From Cryptomeria japonica (taxonomy: Eukaryota; Streptophyta; Pinopsida; Cupressales; Cupressaceae): a stretch of 62,000 bases of DNA. Position 1 is the stretch's first letter; each line of letters begins with the position of its first letter. Of the stretch, positions 46,982 through 57,853 are shown piece by piece. A program made the position numbers and the translations under genes. The stretch lies in assembly GCF_030272615.1 (NCBI RefSeq), contig NC_081414.1:782666119-782728118 (forward strand). Direction: 5' to 3'. Below the pieces are notes generated by a model, which searched no databases, was not told where the DNA came from, and was given only the letters and a program-made list of their open reading frames with translations.

Positions 46982-49900
46982 TCAACCTTGTAACTGGGTA
47001 GTTACAATTTGAAATAGATCCGCCAAAATCAAGTTTATACTCTCCATAAAATTTTTACTATCTCTTATTGTTGTCTCTGTCCTTTTAACTGTACCGGTGA
47101 GATGCTGCAAATGCTCTTCCGGTGTTTTCTCTCCCTATATTAGTGCCTCAGATATTTCCTTTCGCAATGATGCTAGATAGTCCAATCTTGGACTCAGTTT
47201 TAATCTTAGATGCTTTGCCTTATTCATTATTCTCTCCTTTTATCTTTCCAATTTAAGTAATACTTCCTCAAATTTTGTAATCTTTTGCTCAAAAACTGAT
47301 AATGTATCAGGTGAGTTAACAAAATTATCAGCAAGTTTATTGATTTCATCCTGTACCTTGCTTATTTTCTTATCTATGTCTACAGTCAAAAATTTTGTCT
47401 TACAAGTGTCTTTGTACAAAGTTTTGTACTCTTTCAATAAATTACACAGTTCTAGTAGAAATGTGTCAAAATCTCTAGTACACTTCTTTATCTGCTCATC
47501 AAAGAATCTTTACTTTTCAATTTCCAATTTATCCTTCAGTGTCTCTTCCTTTTTTTTCTCAATGTTTTCTGTGATATATTTACACAAGGTATCAAGTTGT
47601 CGTAAAGAATCTTTATTGTCTATATTACAGTTAGGAGCAATTACCTTCAAAATTGGTATGGTGTCATCTATTGCCTTATAATATTGTGAGCTATAGTCTA
47701 TTATCTTTTTAATTGAATCTAAGAGTACCTCAGTCACATTAGTTGATTTTTAGCCTGATGATGAGGAACCTACATTCTTAATACCACCGGTGGAAGTAAC
47801 CAAGCTTGTATTGACCTTTGGTAGGTCTGTTTGTGTTTGCATTTCCTTAAGCAATGGTTTGTGTACTTCACCAGTTGTCGGTGGCACTGTTTCCTCATTA
47901 ACCTGTTCCTATTTCTATTGTTGATCCTATTTCGGAGCCTTTTGAACTATTTGTTTCTCTGTTTGTTGCATTGTCTCAGTCTCAGTCTAAGTCTCTACCT
48001 GTTGCTCTTTGTCATCTATCGGTTTCTCTTGTGTGTTTTCAGTTTGCTCATCTACCGAAGGCTCACTAGCCATGTCAGTCTTATCAACTATATCTTTGTC
48101 TACCACAATGTTGATCTTTTGAGTATCAACATCCACTATATATAAGACTTCAGGATTAGGATTAACATCCTCTACATCCATACTTTCAACTTCTGGTTGA
48201 TCTTTTGTAGTTTTTACCGGTGATGTAGAAGGAGGTGGTGGGGATAAGTTATCTTTAACTTTTATACTCGGAAGTCCACCAACCTTTCCTTTACCCTTGT
48301 CTCTTTCCTTCTGATATACCTTTATTGGTTTGGGGTTCCGGTATTCCTCTTGTTTTTCTTTTTCTACTAGGAAAATGTCCCATGCATTTTATGTCTCTTC
48401 AGTCACCTCATTAACTCTTCCAACCAATAAAGCAATGTGCTGGTGTGCAGTAGAAAATATTGACCAGTTGGCTTCAGTAATTAAGTCATCAATTTCTTTG
48501 GGTGAATTCACTGGATATACAACAAGTAGCTTTTCTATCTTGATTTTCTTGTCAAGTTATATTACTGCTTGTCTCCTTGCTTCCAATCTTCTGAATAGTT
48601 CATCTGGTACTTCATCTACAACTTCCATCAAAAATTTCTTATACATGTCCATATGTAATATAACACTATTTTCTACTTGTTCTTTTTCATCTCTTGTCAA
48701 AGTGTCATATAGTTTCTCTATATTCTTCAATTTCCCTCCCTCTGTAATTTCATTCAACAGTATATCAAGAGGGGCCAAGTCCTTATTTGTCCTCTTCTTC
48801 TTCTTAGGTGTTAGTTTCTTCTTCTTTGGTGTAGCCTTTCTTATCAGAGATCTCACTACTTGTTGTTTTTGTCTTGTCCTCCTAGGTGAGGGTCTGGTTG
48901 CCAATGAGGGATCTCTTTTCCTTACAACTCTCTTGAAATTTGTAGGCATGTCATTCTCTAAAGATGTGCCTACCAGTGATAGGTGAGTTTCAAGTTGTTG
49001 AGCTGCTAACTCATCTTCTGTTATACTGGTTTGTTCCATTACTTTATCCTTGATTTCCTTTGCTTTCCTAGAACCTTTTCTTACAACTACCTCAACCTTT
49101 TTCACTCTTTTCTTAGGTTATATTTGTCTTTCAATAGTTTCTGCACTACCAAATACTTCTTCCTTAGGTTCTTTAGGGGCTTCCAGAAGTGCTTTAGCAT
49201 AATTTTCAATTATATGATCATCTGTTTCGTAGCCCATCTTTGTTACCCAAACTGTCCTAGGGATGACTGCTTCCATCCAGATCTCATCCTTCTTGATTAC
49301 AAAGCATATTTCATCCTTATATTTGTCAACAATCTTTTGTGATAATCTAATTCTTTTCTTCATTTTGGCCTTAAGTGCTTGAAAGAAATCATGGATGTTG
49401 TTTTCCTTATCTTCTCCCATATTATTGAATAGTTTTGTTAGTTGTTTACCTACCAGTATATCATATCCAAGTTCTTTGTAGCCTATACCGGGAACCTATT
49501 TGGTTATATGTAGCATCAGACATACTAGCAGATTTCCAAACCTGAAAGTTCCTTTCTTGTCCTTAATCTTGCCTAAGTTGTCAATTAATTCGTCCTTCAA
49601 CCACTCACATACATCAATCTTTGCATTATCTGTGACCATGTCATAAGCACTCTTAATGCATAGACTTGACACTGAATTGAGTCTATTTGCATGAGTTGCC
49701 TTATATCATAATATCATGTTGATAAATCTTACATTAGTATCATTTACATCATCAACTCTTAAGGACCTTTTATTAGATGTGGCACTAGTTAACTGAGTAA
49801 CTAGGTCATTGGAAACCTTCTTAGTTTTGTCTGGCCTTTTACCAGTGGTCGGTAACTCTGTGACAGCTTTCACGGCTTCCTTGGTGATTTTGTGAGTTGC

Positions 49901-50281
49901 ATCTAACCAGAAAAATTCACCATGTACCCTGCTTTAGACTATCCTAATCACATCCTTGGGGAATTTAGGAATGCTAAGGATCTCTGTAAATCCTAGGGTT
50001 TCAATGATCTTATGTTCCAGTTTCACATTTCTAGAGTTATCACATATGACAGTTTTAAACATGGTTTTAATCTCTTCATCTCCTAGTTCCTCAATGTTGC
50101 AGTGAATGTAAATTTTGGGGTCTTCAGCATAATCAACTCCCTTAGGAATTTGACAAAAAGCACCTAAAGTATCATCTTTCTTTGCTACTTTGGGAACTAA
50201 TTGAAATACGGGCCTAGGTCTTTTTATAACTTCGACAACAGTAGGGTTTGCTATATATTCAAGCGCAGAGGTGGATGCCAT
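46982..50281 (-). pseudogene. ORF2 of element B: 1,099-codon protein of unknown function
   Basis: Start MASTSALEYIANPT at 50281; stop TGA at 46984-46982 after QLQG. The whole 3,300 bases stay in one frame register, with only substitutions to stops (a mix of TAA, TAG and one TGA). The ancestral protein was therefore about 1,099 residues. Landmarks match element A: IKRPRPVFQLVPK, IYIHCNIEELGDEEIKTM, KDEIWMEAVIPRTVWVTK, RKRDPSLATRPSPRRTRQKQQ, a Lys-rich run, LAPLDILLNEITEGGKLKNI, and a long coiled-coil-like C-terminus (KISKVQDEINKLADNFV). No known enzymatic motif is visible. Two copies keeping the same long ORF implies it was translated and selected when the family was active. Confidence 0.82.
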
Positions 50282-50584
50282 GATAAAATACCTTTTACTG
50301 CCTTTAGGATGGATGATTGCTTGAAGTGTTCTTGCCTCTTGCTTGAAATGCCTTAGCTCAAAATCTTCGCACTCTTCATAGGTTTGAAATCTTGGTGAAA
50401 TGAAATGGAGCCAAAACCTCAAATTTATAGTGTTACTTCGCCATCTAGCACATTAAATGCATGCCAGTTAAGTATTCACTTAACATTGTCTACCGGTAAT
50501 AAGTAATTTCCAACTTCTCATCTCTAACCGAGGGAATAATAGCACATGTGTCATTAGATTGCCAAACCCTCAAGGAAACTTTCT

Positions 50585-51717
50585 TCAATTCGATGAAGAA
50601 CTTCCTATCGGTGGAGCATCACTTTGTCCTTCCGGTGAGGCATTGATTGGTTCTACCAGTGGAGGAGTATTCCCAATATTTAGATCATCTTTTCTAATCC
50701 ATTGTTTTGAGAATTCTTGCTTAACCTCTTCAACTTTTTCTTTACCCTTCAAGCTAGAACTTTTGTTGTTTGCCGGTGATCCTTTACTTATACAGAATTT
50801 TGCAATATGCCCAATCTTGTTACATGCATAACAAGTCACATTATTCTTTTGAATAGCTTTTCCATAACCTATGCTGGTTTGTGTTCTGCATTGATTAGAT
50901 AAATGTCCAAATCTTCCACAAACATAACATCTCACATTCATTCTACAATTTTCAAAGTTGTGACCAACTTTGTTGCATTTAGAACATTGACCGGTGGGTG
51001 TGTTGATATTCTAATAATTTCTAGATCTACATTCATTTTCTCTATGACCATACTTATTATAGTTAAAGCATTTTCCATTGAATTTATAAGTATTAGGTTT
51101 CCTTATCGGTTTGCTATGATCCTATGTGTTTGCAGTATCAGAGCTTTCTCCAACTTCAAAGCCAATTCTAGAAGTGTCACCTTTAGGTTTTTGATTCTTC
51201 AACAAGGTGCCAAGTTCCTTTGAGCTTTTCTTGAATTTTTCTTTATGTTGATTTGCAGTCTCTAGTTCTCTTTCTAAGACTTCTTTCTGTCTCATTGGTT
51301 CATTGGAGTCATTCTAAGTATGCATCAGATCTGTCTTCAACATGTCATTTTCATAGCTAAGTCTTGTGTTCTCATTTGCTGCATCACTTATTCTTCTAGT
51401 CAATTCTTCTTCATTCTTCTTCCTATCTTCAATCTCTTTACAAAATCTCATACTCATATCCTGCATCTCATTCTTTGTAGTTATGTTCTCCAGATTCAGC
51501 TTGCTTAACATATCATTAAGTGGTTCCTTTTCATCATTTTCATTTTGCATCTTTTCACAAAGTTCTCTTCTCTTGTTTCTTGCAATAGTAAGATTCTCTT
51601 GTAGTGCCCGAATGATATCCTTAGCTACTTTTAGATCATTTTTTAGTTTGATGTTTTCAATTTCTCTGCATGATAGTCTGAAAGAGCCGCTTCAAGTTGC
51701 TTCATCAGATTTTCCAT
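50585..51717 (-). pseudogene. ORF1 of element B: coiled coil plus four CCHC knuckles
   Basis: ATG at 51717-51715 (MENLMKQLEAALSDYHAEK), homologous to element A's ORF1. A one-base deletion after EKLK shifts the frame. The coiled coil then continues (KNEEELTRRISDAANENTRL). Knuckles: CFNYNKYGHRENEC (second Cys is Tyr), CSKCNKVGHNFENC, CYVCGRFGHLSNQC, CYACNKIGHIAKFC. The last three are intact, showing what element A lost. Ends with a Ser/Pro-rich tail (PPIGSSSSN). The capsid half is absent, as in A, so the loss is a family trait. Confidence 0.8.
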
Positions 51718-51788
51718 CTTTACTGGTGTCAAGATCTTCCTCAAGCTATTAGGCTTCTGAAAATAGAGGACCAAGCTCTGATACCAAT

Positions 51789-52627
51789 TGTTAGGAATCC
51801 CACAGATACTGAGAAGGGGGGGTGAATCAGTATCTAATTGGTAATTAGAATTGCTCAATTTAAAACATGTAGAATATATTATAACAGTGTACCGATATGC
51901 AAGAAATAATGTAATGAAGAGAATTAAAAGCATCCACATGAAAAGCACACCATAACACAAGGATTTAATGAGGAAACATAGTGTGGGAAAAACCTTGGTG
52001 GGATTTGTGACCCACAATATTCACTTACTGGCCATTAAGAGAATATTACTTACAAGAGGGGCCTGCACATGTAGGAAGGCCAATTGCCTAGAGCTCACTG
52101 CTCAATGGGAAGTCTTGCTGACTTACAATGTGGATTATACAAATCCAATAACTTGTACTACTTTACAATAGCATCTATAATTCCTGATCCAGTACCGGTT
52201 TGTGCTCTGTTCATTACATAAAACCTCTAACCTATATTTTGCATGATAGGTCTACCTAATATCTTCTTTGTTTCGCTTACATCACTTTTTTTAACTTACT
52301 TACAAAATGTCTACAATGATCTCTTTTATATATAAGAGTCATTTTACAATGATATTAAGTCGGCTTACAAAGTTTTTACAATAATAAAAAAATATAATAT
52401 AACAAAATCCTGTTGGCCTTTGTGCCAGTATACTTCCTTTCTTTGTGTCAGTGCCGATGTCCTGAGTGTCGGTGTAGAATGTGTTCGTTGATCCCGGTGA
52501 ACTATCTTGCTAGTGTAAAGCCTTGCCGGTGTAATGACTTGCCAGTGTAATAGGATTGTAAGGTTTCCATCAATGATAAAACCTTCAATCACCTACAATG
52601 TCTCATTGGAGTGTGCATATGCCAACA
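51789..52627 (-). repeat. 5' LTR of element B
   Basis: Begins after minus-strand attggtatcagagct (Met-tRNA primer site, 51788-51775). Pairs with 45946-46780. TATA box on the minus strand near 52337-52323. Confidence 0.9.
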
Positions 52628-52632
52628 AATTT

Positions 52633-53477
52633 CATGGAAGGATACAACCCTCTGGGAAGTCTTGCTGACTTACAATAAGAATAAGACTACCATCCAAAAC
52701 AAATGAACTAAAAGAATAGCATCTCCAAATGCCTGATTATAGTTTTGGTTAAGCACAGTTGTCTTCTTTGCAACACCAATCTCTCCTCAACCGCAACATT
52801 GAAAGATGAATCGATTGATCACACATATACCAATCTTTGATAATGCATAAACAAACACTACTGCTAAATTACATGAAAATATCCCCTATATATACATATC
52901 ATCAACTTGGATAACAAGGTCAACTAAATGCTCAACTTTACTAGAAATCATGGTAAGATCAACTGCAACACGCTACACCACCATAAATACTGCATAGCAT
53001 GAAAATTATCACTAGTTCATTAAAACCACCAAAAAATTGTACAATGATCAATGCGGGTCACCAAAACAAATAGGACACAACTAGGAAACACTAGCAAGCA
53101 CATTAGAATCCTCAAGAATAGCTATGCCAACACCACTTATTAAATCTTCATCTATCAATGTGCAAAAGCTCAAGAACACAACCAATCAGCAACCATCACG
53201 AAGAAAGATAACTTGTTGAGAACCAAATCATGATCCATATAAAATGAAGATACACAATACCATCCCAAATAATATCCCAAAATCACAGCACAAGATCTGA
53301 TCACATTGGAATATATGGGAGGAAAACCTGAACTTTGCAAAATAGTGATCAACAAAACAAAACTACAAAACCGGATCATAAGATCTTCCCAAACACATCA
53401 GAGGAAATCACAGAAATACATTGACATCAATGACAACAACATATCCTAGCAGCATCAATGACCATCAATCTCCAACA
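52633..53477 (-). repeat. 5' LTR of element C, distal part
   Basis: Resumes after element B with catg.aaggatacaaccct, matching 40182 onward in the other LTR, and ends ..atctccaaca at 53477. Confidence 0.82.
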
Positions 53478-53482
53478 ACAAC

Positions 53483-54262
53483 TTCTACCCACTTGGTTAC
53501 ATAATTAATACAAATCAAGATATATTCTTTGTTCTTAGAGTGAGGATTAATTTGTCCCACAAAATTGAGACCCCATGTTTCAAAGGGCTCAGTGGATAAC
53601 TAAGGATGTAGACGCATTTCATAGAAATGCATGAGATGACCCATGTGTTGACACTTTTACTAATGCTAAACATATCTTTTGCAATCTTTATGGATCATAA
53701 GTCAATAATATCTAATGGTAGGATTTTTTGGTGGTCCTTTGAGTTACAAAATAACCTCTGCAAGGCTCATAATGACATGAACAAAGTATATGGAAGACAT
53801 CGTCCTCAACTACATATCACTTAATGACATCATCAATGCTGGTGCAAAAGAGCATCCCATTAATCCACATGTATTAACCACTAAGGACAACAAGCTTGCA
53901 TTGTTCCTTGGGTGAAAAGTGTGGAGGAAATTGGTATGTGGTTCTAAATAGTTTGCAATGTCTAAAAACCACATACTCTTTACTAAAATAGCAAAGAGAT
54001 GTTCATATAGAAAAATATCATCAACTAACACAAGTTCATCTTAATTCTACAACCTAGATAAAAGGTCTACAACCACATTTTCTCAATCAGGCTTATCAAG
54101 TATATTTATATCAAATTCTTGCAATAAAAATAACCATCTAATCACTCTTCCTACTACTACTCATTTATTCATTAAGAATCTTATTGCAGAGTGATCAATA
54201 TGAAGAAAAATCTTATAACCAGTAATGTAATGACATTTTATTCACTCCAAATATTGTGTGTG
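53483..54262 (-). pseudogene. Element D RNase H end and integrase N-terminal half
   Basis: From 54262 downward: GYKIFLHIDHSAIRFLMNK, VIRWLFLLQEFDINILDKPD and NVVVDLLSRL, the classic end of Gypsy RNase H. The zinc region is decayed. Then HMGHLMHFYEMRLH, ETWGLNFVGQINPHSKNKEY and INYVTKWVEVV. The first integrase catalytic Asp is Asn (GLNFVG for GLDFVG). The frame breaks off at the insertion of element C. Confidence 0.75.
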
Positions 54263-55236
54263 TGAAAAGTGGACCTGTATCTGTATTTGTATCTAAATAC
54301 ACAACACTTAAATTAAGTCATTAGATGCATGGTTAGTAAATCAATAATCAATAATGAACAATAAACTAGTACAAAGTGACCTATTGCCTTCTAGTAGATG
54401 TGGGTTTAGTCTTGCTCCCAGATTTCATATGCAATACTAGTGACTAAACAACACCTAAATGAAGGATTTTAATCTATATGAGCATGAATTTGAGCTAAAT
54501 GAATGCAAGATTAAGCTAGATGATTTAATAAGGATGCAATAACTAATATATAATATCTCAATGTGAAATCTTAGTGAACCTAGAGAAAAAACAACATAAT
54601 AACAATATATTCTCTAGGATCCTTGAATGAGAGATGAGAGACTAAATTTATAGAAAATTTAGAAAGAAACCAATGGCTGAGATCAAATGATGATCAACTG
54701 TCAAGATTTTCCAAGAGGAAGCACAATCCAGGTGAATTGATGTGATTGGCTATTTTTCTCAGTTTTAAAGGAAATTGAACTAAAATTAAGATAAAATCAG
54801 AAAATATTGATTTATTCTCTATTTCATTCAATTTTGAGTTTTAATTGTTTTAATTGCTTTCTTTGAGATTTTTCTTCAATTTTTAATTTGATTTTCAAGA
54901 TTATCTCCATTTGATTTCTTTTCTCAAATTTTTATTCTTTTTTTCCAATTAATTCCCTTTTTGATGATTTATTGGCAAATTGATTAATTTAATTAAATAT
55001 GCTAGGATATTTAATAAAATAAATAGGATAATTATTTAAAAATGATTTACTTCAAATGATCAATTAATTAAATATTTATTTAATTAATTTAGAGTGATTT
55101 TGCAATGTGACATTAATGATTTAAGAAATTAATTGTGTGCTCAAGATTAATTTTAATTATTTTTGGTTAGGACCTTAGTGATGTTGTCAAGACTAGGGGG
55201 GTCTATGGTTTAGATGACCATTTTTAGGGTATTACA
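54263..55236 (-). repeat. LTR-like block, unpaired
   Basis: On the minus strand it would start TGTAATACCCTAAAAATGG, preceded by a purine-rich caaagaggggaaaa that looks like a polypurine tract. It is AT-rich, noncoding and cuts off element D's RNase H. The far end near 54258 (tgtgtgtgaaaag) is a guess, and no partner LTR or target duplication was found. Confidence 0.35.
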
Positions 55237-55309
55237 TTTTCCCCTCTTTGAATTAATGTGTGAGAAGTGCATTGGTTCAAATAATAGTTAATGTGTAGGA
55301 GATACCAGT

Positions 55310-55860
55310 TCTGAACTTGATTGATCACGAACCAAATGAAGAGTGAGGTATTCAGTTTGTTTTGAAGTGATGAAACTGAACAGAGTTGATTAAAGAGATA
55401 GAAATCCCGAACTTGATTGAACTAGGCCCGATGAAGAGAAAAGATACTGAACTTGAACTTGATTGATCAAGAAGCGGATCTTACTAATCTAGGACTTGAT
55501 TGAACTAGACACAGTGAGAAAAGATAAAATCGATCTTGAACTTGATGGATCAAGACACGATGAGCAAAGATAAATTGTCTAGCTTGATTTAATGTGATGA
55601 AACTAAACACCTTCTTAGATTGGGCATGTGATCAAAGATACTATTTAAACCCTTGATTGAGTTTAAACGAATAATCAGCTTGATGAAAAGCGATGAAATT
55701 GATTAACGTTAAGAGACTAATTCAGATGAAGACAATATCAAGTTTGATTTGATACGACAAAATTGATGCCCCTAGAGATTGATTTGATTCAGATGATCGA
55801 GAAATCTTAACTTGATATGAAGCGATCAAGTTGAGATGCCCCTAACAATAAGGTCTTGTT
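55310..55860 (+). repeat. Degenerate short-motif repeat (acttgattga family)
   Basis: gaacttgattgatcac, gaacttgattgaactagg, acttgattgatcaag, gacttgattgaactag, gaacttgatggatcaag and weaker forms recur every 35-80 bases, often followed by a gatgaaa or gatgag word. Three 'gatgcccct' words occur at the end of the stretch. Spacing is irregular, so this is not a clean tandem array. Confidence 0.5.
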
Positions 55861-56275
55861 AATTCTCTTTGGTTGAAAAGATTGTTGCTCAACTTTAGAT
55901 GAAGATTTGAAAAATTCTCAACTTTTGATGACGATGTCATGAGTATGCCCCCTCAGGAGTAAAATCAGCGAGGGTTGTCTAGTGATTTCAAGCAATTTTT
56001 TGAGTGATGATAAGTTATTTGAGCACAAAGATTAATATTGAAGATTAAAATGAGAGTTGGTTTGAGAATTAAAATTGAGATTCAGAGCTGAGCACAAATT
56101 AAAGAAAAGAATGAGCATTTGATAAAAGCGCTAATTGGTCTCTGTTGTGCAAAATTGATTAGGAAGATGATCTTAGATTTTGATTTCGATCTCGAAAAAT
56201 AGAATCAGGATGAGCAAATTAGCTTAGGGTATAGTTTTCATGTACATCAAAGAAAGTTAAAAAATTAGGGTTTTG

Positions 56276-56288
56276 GCTATATAAGGGG
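56276..56288 (+). promoter_or_regulatory. Possible TATA box
   Basis: TATATAAG at 56278-56285 after 'ttagggttttggc' looks like a plant core promoter. No downstream ORF is assigned to it; it could belong to a retroelement leader. Confidence 0.3.
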
Positions 56289-57235
56289 TTCATGTGTCAT
56301 TTTCAATTCTCTAATTTTGAAATTTTAAAATCCCTCTACGAAGAAAAATGGCCATTCTGATTGAGGAGCATCATTTTGAGCACCAGAGATGACATAATCG
56401 ATCACAGAACTATGACCCAATGGTAAGTGATCCATCTTAAGCATGTTTAATTTCTTAAATTTTGAATTTTGGTTTTTTTTTTGCATTTTAGAGTCATTTA
56501 AAGTCATGTGCCTCGGTTTATTGTGCGGGCTAAGACCATTTTTTCATTGATAAGCTATCTTTTTAGTGGTTTTTTGTATGGGCATATAGGGTTTTTCGTC
56601 TGATGTGGTCCCACGTCTCATACGAAAGTGTGATTGAGTGCCCATTTTATCGTGTGATGTATCATGTTTTATCATATGGGGATAGTTTGTCGTGCTAGAT
56701 GTAATCCCGATTCGTACGAGTTTTTGTCTGTCTATGAAAAATCTTATGAAAAACAACAAGCATGTTTGAGGGTCAAAACATCAAATTTTGATTTTGCATT
56801 TTGTATATTTGGATTTGCAAGCATGTTTAGCATATTTTTAGCGCAATTTGGAGCACGTGCTGATAGTGTTTATGTTTGATTTTATAGACTCGGTTGCTGG
56901 ATATCTTGTTTTGATGTGTTTATCCACCGATGATGGGTTTAGTTCGTGGTTTATCAGATGCAGATAGGGCCATATTGATTTGTGTGGGTTTGGATACCTT
57001 CTTCAGATGTCAGATATCTATGTGAATAATGGGATGTTGACTGCATTAGTAGAGCGGTTTCATTCAAAGCATAACAGGGTTAGTGTAGGATCATGGGGGG
57101 CCAAAAAGTGGCGATGTGAAAAAAATAGCCTTCTCCACTCACCTAAAAATGCGAAAATCTGTGTTGACTTTTTTCTTGGCCTGGGTGTCAGTACACCTTG
57201 GCATGGTAATTACCTAGGCAAATCGAATATCTGAT

Positions 57236-57500
57236 TTTTATTTGTAATTTTAAATTAAAATATATATTATATAAAATGTAATATTATATATTACATGTTA
57301 TATAATATAATATTATATAAGATATATAATATAATAATATATTAATATATAATATTATATAATATATATAATATAATAATATATTATATAATTATATAAT
57401 ATAATAATATATTATATAATTATATAATATAATAATATATTATATAATTATATAATATATTATTATATTACATATATTATATAATATAATGTTATTTTAA
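57236..57500. repeat. AT-rich low-complexity block with inverted TA/AT words
   Basis: Almost only A and T, built from ataatatattatataatta-like words repeated several times around 57360-57460. The words are near-palindromic and could form hairpins. It may be a preferred insertion or breakage site. Confidence 0.85.
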
Positions 57501-57521
57501 AATAATTTAAGTATAAAAATT

Positions 57522-57634
57522 GGATATCCGATTTTCTGAGACAATATATTTTGACAGTGACATCCCATGAGACATTTTTAACTGACGAGCTACACGATTC
57601 TATAAATATCCGATATCCGATTGTATCCGATATC
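57522..57634. repeat. Clustered ATATCCGAT words at the left side of the DNA transposon locus
   Basis: atatccgat occurs at 57524 (ggatatccgatttt) and 57606-57634 (atatccgatatccgattg, then tatccgatatc). A similar word (gaatatctgattttt) is at 57225, and gaatatccgatttt is at 61963 near the window's right edge. Such clusters on both sides of a transposase can be subterminal binding sites. No terminal inverted repeat pair could be completed. Confidence 0.35.
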
Positions 57635-57853
57635 TGGTGTTTTGGCCAAAAATTGCTAAAAAATAGATTGAAAAGTAAGATTTTTATTGTTTCCAATCAT
57701 TTTCATTCAATTTTTGTATTTTTTGTTAATGTTTATTTGATTTTTCATTGAAAATATGGTTTTTTTAATGAAAAATAGGTTTTTTTAAATCAAATACAAA
57801 ATTGTTTAAATTTGTTAACTAAATTCAATTGTTTACATTCAATTAGGTTAAAA

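Larger units (their letters stand above)
45946..52627 (-). mobile_element. Element B: second copy of the ORF1/ORF2 retrotransposon family
   Basis: 6,682 bp with LTRs 45946-46780 (835 bp) and 51789-52627 (839 bp). AATTT at 45941-45945 and 52628-52632 is a perfect target duplication. It lies inside an LTR of element C, so it is younger than C. Gene content and spacing equal element A: ORF1 51717-50585, 303 bp, ORF2 50281-46982. No polymerase genes. Its plus-strand left terminus has TG changed to TT. Confidence 0.9.
39904..53477 (-). mobile_element. Element C: Copia element with full gene order, decayed
   Basis: LTRs are 39904-41133 and 45647-53477, the latter split by element B. Flanks ACAAT (39899-39903) and ACAAC (53478-53482) match in four of five bases. 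About 6.9 kb without B. On the minus strand it has primer site, gag with one knuckle, protease, integrase, RT and RNase H in the order typical of Copia. It is inserted in element D's integrase between WVEVV and LLKHSQ. Multiple stops, mostly TAG, make it inactive, but it shows what a complete Copia relative of A and B looks like. Confidence 0.88.
30822..54262 (-). mobile_element. Element D: old minus-strand Ty3/Gypsy, opened by three insertions
   Basis: D is traced by four coding pieces in correct order on the minus strand: RNase H end (54262-54030), integrase N-half (to 53483), integrase C-half (39903-39265) and the GPY/F tail (37643-37478). Between them sit Copia element C, a solo LTR and element A. 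Joining the pieces across C and the solo LTR, with one copy of each target duplication removed, keeps the frame: WVEVV runs into LLKHSQ, and HTQWLG into PYEIE. The part below 30898 may hold the C-terminus and 3' region. Its RT and 5' side are missing beyond 54262, where an unrelated LTR-like block begins. Confidence 0.75.
55237..57235. other. Noncoding repetitive region, no gene seen
   Basis: No recognisable protein. 55310-55860 is filled with variants of acttgattgat/a and gatgaaa words. 56130-57235 holds a TATA-like site, an 'attagggttttgg' leader and cgt.tgatg-type repeats near 56590-56700. The open frames at 56544-57234 have no motif. It may be the inside of the element whose LTR-like end is at 55236. 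Confidence 0.4.

Noticed and set aside
48330-48986. 218-codon plus-strand frame, long and hydrophobic
   Set aside because: Antisense shadow of the Lys/Glu-rich central part of ORF2 in element B. Antisense of Lys codons gives Phe/Leu-rich, membrane-like sequence.
51366-51752. 128-codon plus-strand frame resembling a membrane protein
   Set aside because: Antisense of the coiled-coil ORF1 of element B, with the same Lys/Glu reversal effect.
54263-55236. Solo LTR with target duplication
   Set aside because: The minus-strand start and polypurine-like tract are suggestive, but no matching flanking duplication or clear far end was found, so only an LTR-like block is reported.
55310-55860. CRISPR-like or clean satellite array
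   Set aside because: Repeat words are imperfect, spacing varies, and the context is plant nuclear DNA.
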